NCBI RefSeq assembly: GCF_000186865.1
Contig: NW_008705561.1
Location: 1,357,500 to 1,421,499, forward strand
DNA length: 64,000 bases
Source: Aureococcus anophagefferens
Taxonomy: Eukaryota > Sar > Pelagophyceae > Pelagomonadales > Pelagomonadaceae
Direction: 5' to 3'
The position numbers and the translations under genes were made by a program. Positions 55,268 to 64,000 of the stretch are shown one piece after another; the stretch's first letter is position 1; each line of letters begins with the position of its first letter. The notes beneath the pieces were generated by a model that was given only the letters and a program-made list of their open reading frames with translations, was not told where the DNA came from and ran no database searches.

Positions 55268-57290
55268 TCAGCCGTGGACGGACCACTTCTGGCTCGTCTT
55301 GCCGAAGAGGCAGGCCTCCATCTTGGAGCGGTATTTGAACTCCTGCGCGATGTGCTTCGGGCCGTTCCACGCGTCGTCTTTCTTCGTGAGGTACGCGCGG
55401 AACCAGGTGCCGGCGAGGTCGAGGGGCATCGTGAGGAGCGTGAGGAGGACGAACTGCGCCGTCGCGTACTTGCGGTGGAACGCGTCCCAGGCCGTGGGCG
55501 TGAGGCAGTCGTACGCGCGCATGGGCCGGCGGAGCACGTATTTGCGGAAGACGGCTTCCAGGCGGTGCGAGTTGAGGTGGTACATGAGGACGAGGAGGAC
55601 CGTGACGAAGGCCGCGGGGTAGACGGCGGCGTAGCGGTAGACCTTGGACGAGAAGAGGACGGCCGCGGCGCCGAGGCGCGCGAGCGCGGGGACGTCGTCC
55701 TGGGGCACGCAGCTCGGGAAGCGGACGACGTTGCCGAGGAGGAGCCACGCGTGGACGAGCGTGAGGAAGAGGCAGAGGTCGAGGGGCACGAAGTGCGTCG
55801 TCGGCATCTCCATGAGGCGGCTCCGGTAGAGGTCGTAGTCGTCGTTGAGGCGGAACGTGAAGCCCGTCGTCTGCCCGAGCAGGATCTTGAGACCGAGGAG
55901 CGGGTCCGTGGCCGCGATCTTCAGGTAGTCCGGGTGGAGCTTGGCGTAGGACGCGATGTCGTTGGCGCTGACGAAGTAGTTCGTGAGGGCCTTGACGCGC
56001 ACGGAGGACGTCCCGTACTGCGCCTCCTCCTCGGCGCGGTCCTTCTCGATCTGCGCCTTCATCTTCGCCGTGTCGCCGCCGAAGGGGGGCGCGACGGCGC
56101 CGGTCAGCAGCTTGGCGACCCAGCGCGCCTGGAGCTCGGAGAGCGACGGGATGTTCCCAAAGGCCGGGCGGATGAAGCCGACGAGGAAGAAGTTGTCGAC
56201 GTCGGGGTGCACGCAGTGCTTGAGCGAGTTCCGCGGGTTCGCGACCTGCATCTTGAGGCCCTTGTCGAGGAATTCGATGTCGGGCGCGTAGCCGATGCAC
56301 AACACGATGGCGTCGACGTCCTCGGCGACGCTCCCGTCCTCGAAGGTCACGCGCTTGCCCGCGCACGACGCGATCGGCGGCTTCGGGACGAGCCCGTAGC
56401 GCGCGACCGCGGAGCTCAGGCCCATGTTCTTCGTGCCGAACTGGGAGTTGATGTGGGTCCCCATGCACAGGTTGTTGGGTGCCGACGACGTCGCGGTACG
56501 AGCTCACGCCGCCCATCTGCCACGTCGCCGTCGCGAAGTGCGCCGCGCTCAGGTCGAGGTCGAAGGACGCCTCGGGCACCTGGTTCTTCGGGTCCGCGAG
56601 GTGCCAGTGGTACTTGTCGATGTGGTCCGTCTCGGGCATCTGCGGGCCCCGCGGCGTCATGTGGCCCGTGCGGCCGCGCGTCGCGACCCACGCCTTCGCC
56701 GCGACCTGGCTCACCTTGCAGGACACGTCGCTCCCGCTCTCGCCGCCGCCGACGACGATGACGCGCTTCCCCGCGAAGTCCTTGCTGCTCCGGAACTGGT
56801 GGCTGTGGAGCACGTCGCCGTCGAAGCCCTGCACGAACGACACGCTCTTGGCCTCGGGCGCGTGCGTGTGCGTCCCGCTGCAGCAGACGACCGCGCGGTA
56901 CTTCTTGACGAAGGACTTGCCCTTCTTGAGGTCCGTGACCGTCACCTCCCAGGTCCCGTCGCCCAGCTTGGCGACGGCGTCGACCTTGTGCTCGTACTTG
57001 ATGAGGTCGACGATGCCGAAGTGCTCCGTGAAGCGGCGCTGGTAGTCGCAGTACTCGCTCAGCGTGTAGTGGCCGCACTGGACGAGGCCGTCCTTGGGCG
57101 GGAAGCAGGCGTAGCTCGTGTAGATCTTCGACGACGTGTGGCAGGCGTCCTCGTAGTTGTCCCGCTTGTAGAGGCCGCCGGGCCCGTCCTGGATCTCGTA
57201 GCAGTCGACCTCGAGCCCGGCCTCGTGGAGCTCTTTCGTCGCGACGGTACCGGACGCGCCCGTGCCGATGACGCAGATGGGGAGGTCCAT
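55268..57290 (-). CDS. Flavin-containing monooxygenase with one frameshift
   Basis: About 673 residues if one base is ignored. FAD Rossmann motif MDLPICVIGTGASGTVATKE; DGPGGLYKRDNYEDACHTSS; SGTHTHAPEA; NADPH motif RVIVVGGGESGSDVSCKVSQ. The frame then breaks at plus 56477-56479, where GGG should be GG to give RDVVGTNNLCMGTHINSQFG. After it come DVDAIVLCIGYAPDIEFLDK and NFFLVGFIRPAFGNIPSLSE, both FMO-like. The C-terminus has hydrophobic segments (LDLCLFLTLVHAWLLLGNVV, AVYPAAFVTVLLVLMYHL), so the enzyme is membrane-bound. Family reaction: NADPH-dependent oxygenation of N or S groups, or Baeyer-Villiger type. Codon quality is unchanged on both sides, suggesting a sequencing indel or a very recent mutation. 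Confidence 0.78.
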
Positions 57291-57752
57291 GGCGATGGCG
57301 CAGGGGGGGCGACGGCGTTAGCGGGTCGGCGGTAGACCGCGTCGGCGTCGGCGGATGTCGAGGTGCGTGGTTGTCGAGAGAAAATCTCAGGTTTTGTGGC
57401 AGTTTCCGATGCGAAGTGGCAAAAAGGCTCATGCTGTCTGCGCGACAGAGACTCGCGCGCGCAAGCGACGCCGAACTCTTTCGTATGATGGCTGACGAGG
57501 CCCAGTCGTCGATCAAGGAGCTCATCAAAACGTATCACGAGCGGCCGACGACGATTTACGTGCGCCTCCAGTGTCGATTCCACACATAGGGCCAGGGGCC
57601 CCCATAGGAATTAAGTAACTAACTATCTTGGCCGGCCGGAGTACGGCTAGGGAGCTATCCTGGGCCGCCAGTACGCCTAGGGAAGGCCGTGGTCGTCGAA
57701 CCTCGGCAAAATTGGTCGCCTATATCAAATCATGTCAACATAAGCTCGTTAT
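57291..57752. other. Intergenic, AT-richer, with a short coding-like piece
   Basis: 57480-57580 reads LFRMMADEAQSSIKELIKTY and ERPTTIYVRLQC on the plus strand, followed by TTCCACACATAGG, which resembles an introner end. No complete gene is visible. 57640-57690 holds two imperfect copies of AGTACGGCTAGGGA. The GC content falls toward 57750. Confidence 0.4.
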
Positions 57753-58745
57753 ATGTCGAAAAAAGGCGATTTGGAGGTGTTTGGGGGGCAAAGAGATCGG
57801 GGAAACGTGGTAATTGAACTTCAACATTGCACTTCAAGTGCAAACTTTTTGATTCAACGGATCTCGGGTTATCTCACGAAAATATTTGGAATCGACACTG
57901 TGCGCCTCGTCCTTCTTTTCGTCGCAATCGCCTATAACTACCTCCTCTTCGGCAAGCAGCTCAACCCCACACGCGACCTCTACAAGGAGTCCGGCGAGAA
58001 GTTCGTGAGCCGCTGGAAGAATGTCGCGTTCGGCTTCCAGATCATTGTCGCGTTCGTCCCGCTTCTCGGAGTCGGGACCGTGGCGCCGTTCCTCGTCGCC
58101 CGGCGCGAGGCCGCGGACGAGGCGCGCAAACTCGTCTCGCCCGGCGCCGCGAGCTTTGGCTCGCGCGTCGCCCCCTACGTCGCGATTTTGTCGGTGGAGA
58201 CGGCCATCGGCGTCGGCGTCGTCGGCGTCGGAATGTCCGTCGCGAACCTCGCGATGCGCCTCCGCTGCTTCTGGGCCATGCTCGGGCTGTCCCTGATGAA
58301 CGTCGTCGTCCACGCGGCCTTCTTCTGCGCCGTGGCGCTCATCTTCGAGGACCTGTCGTGGCTGAGCGTGACGCACATCCTGACGGTCCTGGCCGAGGTG
58401 AAGGCGTCGGGCTACGCGATCACGCCCGCGTACATGAAAGCCCGCGGCAAGTGGTTCACCTACCTGTCGAGCCTGCGCTACGCCTACGACGCCGAGTGCC
58501 GCCTCTGCGCGGGCCAGTGGTACCCGGAGGCGATGGAGTTCCAGCGCGGCGCGGGCGAGCACTGGAACAACGCGCCCTTCGACTTCGGGATGCTCGCGCT
58601 CTTCTGGCTCTTCTGGGTCCTCTGCGCGCTCGCCCTGGCCCACCACCGCTTCGGCGCGCGGAACGACGACGAGGCCCCCGCGGGCTACGGCGCGCTCGAC
58701 GACCGGACGAAGTCCCTCGCCTCGGTATTCGGACTCGGAGCCTGA
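57753..58745 (+). pseudogene. ABCG half-transporter remnant: membrane domain only
   Basis: From about 57895 the frame encodes the C-terminal transmembrane domain of an ABC-2/ABCG exporter: DTVRLVLLFVAIAYNYLLFG, VAFGFQIIVAFVPLLGVGTV, ETAIGVGVVGVGMSVANLAM, LMNVVVHAAFFCAVALIFED, then FTYLSSLRYAYDAECRLCAG (the ABCG 'L-S-Y-Y' segment) and a last span GMLALFWLFWVLCALALA. No Walker A, signature or Walker B lies upstream; instead the 5' 150 bp are AT-rich and unlike coding DNA. The gene has probably lost its ATPase half, although a distant 5' exon cannot be excluded. Confidence 0.6.
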
Positions 58746-58798
58746 GTCACTCGCCTCGCTACTCGGACCGCTCGCATTAAAACAAAACAACATGGTAT

Positions 58799-61700
58799 TT
58801 AGCCTTCGTCGGACGACGCGCCCTCGTCGAAGTCCGCGGCGCCTTTCACCGAAACGCCGACCGCGTCGACGAGCGTCGGCGAGCCGACCGGCGACACGAC
58901 CGTGCCTTCGACGACCGGCGCCGCCGCGCCGGGCCCGGCCCGCTTGAGGAGCTTGGCGCCGACGCGCGCGGCGTGCTTGTGCGCGACGCCCTCGGGCAGG
59001 TAGACGTGGGTCGCGAGGTGCTCCTCGTCCTGGAAGAGGGCCTCGGCGACCTTGCGCGGCGAGTGGCGGTCGGACTTGGCGGCGCTCTTGGGCCGCTTCG
59101 TCGGCGACAGCACGGAACGCTCCATGGGCTTGCGCGCCTTGCCCTGGGTCGTGTCCTGGACCCACTTCGCCGAGGCGATTTTCGCCTTGGCCTGGTTGAC
59201 CTCGGCCTTCCAGGCCTGGGTCTCGTCGTGGGCCCAGACGACGAACGCGTCGACGGCGCCGCGCCACGCCTCGGACACGCGGCCCGTCGCGCGGTCGCCG
59301 ACCTTGACCCAGAGGCGCCGCGGGTAGCCGTCGCGGTAGTCCGTCATGGGCGTCACGGCGCGGCCGAGCGTCGCCCGGGGCCCGTCGAGGTCCGCCGCGT
59401 GGGACACGACGACGTCGAGCGTGCTCGACGGCGAGATCTCGCGCTCGCGGACCTTCACGGACCCCCGGAGCTTCCAGAGCAGCTCGCCGCCGACGTCCTC
59501 GGGCACGGGCTGGGGCGGCGCCGCGGCCACGGTGCGGTGCGCGCACTTGACCTCGGCGAAGACGTACCTCGCGGTCTTCGGGAGCTTGAGGCGGACCGCG
59601 CGGACGAGCGTGACGTGCAGCACGTTCGGCGGCTGGAGCGCCAGCGCCCGGCGCCGCTCCTTGGCCTCCTCCGGCGACGCGCCCATCAGGCCCAGCTTCG
59701 CGGCCCACTGGGCCTCCTCCTCGAGGGGCAGCTCGCGCGGGTTCAGCCGCGGGTCGAAGACCCACTGTAGGCGGAGTTTCACCTTCTGGCGGACCTCCTC
59801 GCCGTCGCTGTCGCTCTCCTCCGCCGCGGCGTCGCGCTCCTTGCGGGCCTTGGCCATGCTCTGGTAGGCGCCCTTGGGCGTGTAGCGCTGCACGGACGAC
59901 TTGCGCTGCGTCGGCGCCTGGGCAGCAAAAGGGTGCGAAATTCCCAACTTCAAAGGCTCCTATCTCGGTCGCTTTCCGCTCGTTTCGGCTGATTTTTGGA
60001 CGAGCGATCATCTCTCGGAGCGCTCTCGAAGCGTGGGTGCTGTTTCCGAAACGCGCGCGCGCGGAACACTCACGTTGAAGCGACGTTGAATCACCCTTTT
60101 GCTGCCCTGGTCGGCGCGACGGCGACCTTGGACGGCCGGCGGAAGAAACTTTTCTGCACCTTCGTCGGCGCCGTCCGCGCCGTGGACCGGAACTCGCGGC
60201 CGTGGTAGGCCTCGCGCGCCGGGTGGGGAGACGTGGTGTGCTCCCAGGGCGGCTGCACGAGGAGCTCGCGCGACGACAGCGTCGGCTCCGCGAGCTCGCC
60301 CGACCACAAGTAGCGGTCGCTCGGCCGCTTCCGCTTCTGCTTCGTGGGCGCGCCGCCGAAGGCGCCCGTCGCCGCCGCGGCGGCGTGGAAGTGGGACCGG
60401 GACCGCGCGGACTGGGAGTGCAGGTCGGGGGATAGGGCGTCGGGCGACGTCGGAGAGACCGGCGACGGCGCGGAGCCCGGCCGCGCGGGCGGCGGCGGCT
60501 CGTCGAGGCCGAACCAGCCCTCGTGCGTCGCGCCGGCGCGCGCGTCGAGGACGTCGCCGAGCTTGACGAGGGCGACGCCCATGACCGCGTCCTTGTCGTC
60601 GTCGTCGCTGTTCGTGTCGTCGACGACTTCGACTCGTAACGCCGCGCGGCCCGCGGCGTCGAGCTTCACGGTCATGGCCTCGTCCCACTTGGGGTGGAGA
60701 ACGTGCTTGAGCGTCTTGGACCGCGCGGCGTCGCCACCCGCGCGGAAGACGCACTTCGGCGCGCGCCGCTTCTGCTTGCGCCCGAGCTCGGGCTTCGGCG
60801 CCTCTCCGAAGACGTAGTCGCCCGGCGACACGCGGCAGTAGGGGTCCGCCGACGCCGCGACGTTGGGCACGAGCACGTCGGCCGCGTGGGGCCGCACGGC
60901 GGCCTCCAAAACGACGAAGTTGAGGCGGTTCGGCAGGCCCTTCAGGGTGGCCGTCGCGAAGGGGCTGCCCTTCTCGCGCTCCCACCACTTGTCCTCCTCC
61001 TCCTCCTCGGGCTGCGCCGCCGCGTCCGCCGCCTCCCGCTCGCGCCGCGCTTGCTCCGCGGCGGCCAGCGCCGCCGTGCGGCCCTTGTTGGACGGGCGGC
61101 CCGCGTCGTAGGTCCAGTGCGTCCAGACCTCGAGCGACCCGCGCTCGCCCTCGGGCGTCTTCTTCGCCGCGTTGAGCAGGCCGTCCTTCGTCGCCGCGAG
61201 CTGCAGGCTCGCGCGCCGCGCGACGCCCTCCTTGCCCGTGCGCTCGCGGCCGCCGAGCTCGAACCAGCGCCGCTCGGGCGGACCCGCGAGATCGCCGACG
61301 CGGACCTCCGCGCGGCCGAGGAAGTCGTAGTTCTTGTAGGCGCCCAGGAGGAAGCGGTCCTCGTCCTTGACCTCGAAGGTCACCACGGCATCCGCGTCGG
61401 CGGCGTCGAACTCGAAGCGCGCGTCGTCCCAGACGGGGTTCAGGTTCGATTTGACCGTCGCCGTCGTCACCGTCTCGCCGCCGAGGCTCACGGACACGAG
61501 GGGGTCGCTCTTCGGCGCGTCGAGGAGCGCCCAGTCCATGGCCTTGACCTCCTTGGCGCGCACGACGCGGACGACGAGGCAGTTGGGCCACTCGGCCTCG
61601 TCGGGTCGCAAATCGTCCTCGGGGATCGCCGCGACGAGCGACGGCTCGCGCGCCCAGTAGCAACAGACCCGAAACCGTAATTCGTCGTCGCCGATCCAGG

Positions 61701-63500
61701 CGTAGGTCGGCGCCTCGCCCCGGTCGCTCGCCCATGTTCCTTCCGCGTTTCCGATCTCCGTCGACGAGAGCAGCGTCTTTTCGCGGAGGGCTATCCTTAG
61801 CGGCGCGTCCTCGTCCTCGACGAAGAGCGCCACCTCCTCGTTCCACGCGAGCGCCGCCCCCAAAGTCTTCGTCTTCCGCGTGCTGTGGTCGCAGGCGACG
61901 ACGGCGTAGCAGTTCGCTTTGCGCTTCCAGAGGGCGCCTGAGCCGAAATCAACCACTGTCCTGACCAAACTTCAAACCTCTCTAGAAGTCGATTCGGCTG
62001 ATTTTTGGACGAATCGATCGCTCTCGTCGAGTTCTCGAAGCACAGCAGAAAGCCTCGCGTCGAAACCGTCGCTCACAGTGAAGTCGGGTTGAAGATTTGA
62101 TTCCGGCCCGGGAGCGCGCCCTCGACGCGGCAGACGCGGACGCGGAGCTCGTTCCGCTTCCCCGGCGCGTCGCGGCCCGGCTGCGCGGCGGCCCAGGACG
62201 GCGGCAGCGCCGCGTTCGCGCGCCACAGGGCGGCGACGCGCACGCCGCCGTAGTCCTTGCCCTCGGGCCGCGTGCCGTCGAACTCCGCGAGCGAGAGCCA
62301 CGCCTACGAAGCAGGGAGGTTTTCTGCCGTGCTTCGAGAACTCGACGAGAGCAAACGATTCGTCCAAAAATCAGCCTCGGTGACGATGTGTCATCTCGGT
62401 CAAACTCTCTCGAACATCGTCGCGGGACGCCGCGCCGCGCCTCCGCGCCGTCCGCGCGCTCCGCGGCGAACGCGTCCGCGAAGCCGAGCAGGTCCGACGA
62501 CAGCACGTCCTTGTCCCGGAGCTCGAGGCAGACGGGCGCCGCGCCGTCGTCGACGCGCACCGTGAGGATCTCGTCCCAGACGGGGTCGCACCTACCAAGC
62601 GCGACGGGGGTCGGATTTCTTCACATCACATTCACGCGACAAAACACTCCCGTCGCTCGACGCTGGGTCGCACGTGTTGTAGACGACTTTGCTCTTGGCT
62701 TCCTCGCCGTCGCAGCGCAATATCGCAAAGGGGTCGCTGCTGTTCTCCGTGAGCAGGTTCCGGTCCAGGGCCCGCAGGTGCCGCGCGCGGCGGAGCGCGA
62801 CGACGAGCTCGTTTTTGGTTTCGCCGGGCTCGCAGAGCGGGAGCTCCAGGAGTCGGCTCGGGTCGTGGACCCAGTGGAGCGTGAGCTGGATTTCCCCCAA
62901 GTCCTTGGAGGCGTCGCCCTTTTTGCCGAGGAGCTTGTACCAGCGCTTCGTCGGCCGGCGGTCCGCGAGGGGCGCGCAGGGGATGTCGGCGACGCCCATG
63001 AAGTCGTGCGACGACACGACGTCCTCGTCGAAGACGGTGCATTTGACGGACTCGTCGCCGCCGTCGAGCGGCAGCGCGAAGCGCTCGCCGTAGTAGGGGT
63101 CGAGGCAGCGCTTTTTCGTCGTCGACTTTTCTTTGGCGCCGCAGCACTCGAGGACGACGAAGGGGTCGCTCGAGTTCTTGCTGAGGAGGTTCACGTCCAT
63201 GACCGGGAGGTTGCGGCACCGGTGCAGCGCGACGTGGAGCGCGTTCGGCCGCTCGCTCGGCACGTCGACGGCGAGGGCGACGGCGGGCGCGTCCTCGGGC
63301 TCCTCGGGGATTTCTTCCTTGTCCTTCTTGCCGCCGCCGAACCAGGACTTGCGCTTCTTTGGGGGGGCGGCATCGTCCTTCTTTTTGCTGCCGAAGAGGG
63401 TGAAGCGGCTCTTCCTCGGCGCGTCGTCCTTTGGTGGCTCATCGTCCGGTTCTTTCGCCGGCGGCGGCGGCCGCTTCGTGAACCGCCGCAGGAACGACAT
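58799..63500 (-). CDS. Multi-C2-domain protein, five exons, four introner-derived introns
   Basis: Exons 63500-62674, 62591-62429, 62303-62120, 61937-60118 and 59917-58799 total 1,370 codons in one frame. Start MSFLRRFTKRPPPP and a basic/acidic linker, then about six C2 domains: LHVALHRCRNLPVMDVNLLS; LVVALRRARHLRALDRNLLT; LRVRVCRVEGALWKRKANCY; LVVRVVRAKEVKAMDWALLD; a long one with SADPYCRVSPGDYVFGE; and LHVTLVRAVRLKLPKTARYV. Several keep the SDPF/SDPL calcium-loop Asp and NPVWDE strand. Ferlin- or synaptotagmin-like tandem C2s bind phospholipids and Ca2+. No transmembrane segment was found. All four introns fall inside C2-coding sequence, and the domains become continuous only after precise excision, which strongly supports the model. 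Confidence 0.85.
59918..60109 (-). mobile_element. Introner, 192 bp (family 1b, antisense) in C2 gene
   Basis: Perfect duplication GCGCCGAC on the gene strand (plus 59910-59917 and 60110-60117). TIRs CAGGGCAGCAAAAGGGTG / CACCCTTTTGCTGCCCAG. Same length and sequence as the DBR1 element but reversed relative to its gene. Two in-frame donors exist: GC at the duplication (60117) or GT three bases further upstream (60120), which would drop one Val. Confidence 0.93.
61938..62111 (-). mobile_element. Introner, 174 bp (family 1, antisense) in C2 gene
   Basis: Target duplication GCGCCCTC / GCGCGCTC (7 of 8; plus 61930-61937 and 62112-62119). Ends CCGGGCCGGAATCAAATC and GATTTCGGCTCAG are related to the CTGTGTGGAA TIRs. 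Excising 61938-62119 uses a GC donor and joins VCRVEG to ALWKRKANC in frame inside the third C2 domain. Confidence 0.9.
62304..62428 (-). mobile_element. Chimeric introner-like intron, 125 nt, in C2 gene
   Basis: Gene-strand sequence GTCCCGCGACGATGTTCGAGAG (family-2-like start) runs into GGCTGATTTTTGGACGAATC (family-1 core, sense) and ends CTGCTTCGTAG. GT-AG. Splicing joins AEARRG to AWLSLAEFDG in phase 0. The duplication is only partial (GCGTCCCG versus GCGTGGCT). It may be a recombinant between the two families. Confidence 0.75.
62592..62665 (-). mobile_element. Short introner, 74 bp (family 2) in C2 gene
   Basis: Perfect duplication GTGCGACC on the gene strand (plus 62584-62591 and 62666-62673). 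It begins CAGCGTCGAGCGACGGG and ends CGCGCTTGGTAG, like the 80-bp element at 4991. Excising 62592-62673 (GT donor in the duplication) rebuilds VVYNTCDPVWDEILTV, the conserved strand of a C2 domain. Confidence 0.92.
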
Positions 63501-63713
63501 GCTCTCTAGATGGGCTGCCTCATAGCGCGGCGGTCTGGGCGCTTCATCTCCGGCCTGCGATCTTCTAGCCGAGGATCTTTTGTCCGTCCGGCCACATCTC
63601 AGGAGCAGCAAAAGATCGACTCGTCGAAGCTCGCGCCTCAATCTCAAGCTGTGCGCCTCGCCGCGTCCAATCCAAGACGCTGCGCGCGCTCACCCCGCAT
63701 CCCCTCGCAGATC

Positions 63714-64000
63714 ATGAAGTCTGCTATCCTCGCTCTTGCCATCTCCGGCGCCTCGGCGTACGTCGCGCCCCAGACCAAGGTCTCGGGCTCCGCGCTCGCC
63801 GCCACCAAGGACGAGGTCGTCGCGCTCGCCGAGGCGAACCCCGACTTCCTCGGCCAGGCCATCGGCTTCTGGTGCGTCTCGCCCCTCGACCCCGCCGCGG
63901 CCGCGCGCGCGCGGCTGCCGGGCCGCCGGGGCGCCGGGGCCGGCCGGCGCGGCGGCCGCCGGCCCGCGGAAGGCCGAGCTTTCCGCGGTCCGGCGGCCCG
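63714..64000 (+). CDS. Light-harvesting (fucoxanthin chlorophyll a/c-type) protein, first exon only
   Basis: ATG at 63714. Signal peptide MKSAILALAISGASA, then YVAPQTKVSG: the heterokont plastid motif with Tyr in place of Phe. The mature start LAATKDEVVALAEANPDFLG then QAIGFW is the N-terminal region of LHC/FCP proteins, just before the first membrane helix. The exon ends at 63871 (TTCTG^GTGCGT) and the rest, a very GC-rich intron, runs out of the window. The product would bind chlorophyll a/c and fucoxanthin-type carotenoids in the thylakoid. Divergent with the C2 gene; the 213 bp between them presumably hold both promoters. Confidence 0.75.
   Translation, partial: MKSAILALAISGASAYVAPQTKVSGSALAATKDEVVALAEANPDFLGQAIGFWCVSPLDPAAAARARLPGRRGAGAGRRGGRRPAEGRAFRGPAA

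Overview
The window is nuclear DNA from a GC-rich photosynthetic stramenopile. A pelagophyte close to Aureococcus anophagefferens fits best (inference). Four kinds of evidence point there. A light-harvesting (FCP-type) gene starts at 63714 with a heterokont two-part plastid leader. Two other small proteins carry ASAFAP-like plastid cleavage motifs. Genes are densely packed with short GT-AG or apparent GC-AG introns. Many of those introns are small transposons with terminal inverted repeats (TIRs) flanked by 8-bp target-site duplications (TSDs), the 'introner' type of intron described from Micromonas and Aureococcus.

Layout. 1-3.2 kb: two divergent histone pairs, H2B<->H2A and H4<->H3; the H4/H3 promoter is a near-perfect mirror image, and H2A and H3 end in a 6-bp stem, TTCG-loop hairpin. 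3.4-12.6 kb: an ankyrin/zinc-finger protein, a very large low-complexity protein, and an Sm-domain protein resembling LSM11 of the histone 3'-processing U7 snRNP. 13.2-17.4 kb: a less GC-biased patch with a transposase-like gene, a beta-propeller fragment and a TIR-bounded minisatellite. 17.5-32.4 kb: a glycosyltransferase-like protein, a PH-domain protein, a myristoylated protein, a small plastid protein, an LRR protein, a secreted GT41-like protein, a large membrane protein (with an assembly gap), a PC-esterase and homoserine O-acetyltransferase. 32.5-38.3 kb: an unrecognised 1,072-residue protein, then gene debris. 38.3-54.9 kb: dense housekeeping genes (GT31-like, EFG1, NTF2, an EEP-family hydrolase, VPS4, lariat debranching enzyme DBR1, N-acylglucosamine 2-epimerase, a Gfo/Idh oxidoreductase, QSOX). 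55-64 kb: a frameshifted flavin monooxygenase, a truncated ABCG transporter, a six-C2-domain protein cut by four introners, and the start of the light-harvesting gene.

The strongest signal is the introner system. I count ten elements. For seven the flanks hold an exact or 7/8 8-bp TSD. In all ten, removing the proposed intron joins the two reading frames exactly, and it completes recognisable domains in the C2 protein, DBR1 and GT41-like genes. The acceptor AG lies in the element's TIR, the donor GT or GC usually lies in the duplicated host target, and elements splice in either orientation. One of them interrupts DBR1, the enzyme that recycles intron lariats. A second theme is histone mRNA biology: mirror-image promoter, 3' stem-loops and an LSM11-like protein in one window.

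Two runs of N (1358-1687 and 28751-29036) are assembly gaps. I saw no tRNA, rRNA or CRISPR array.
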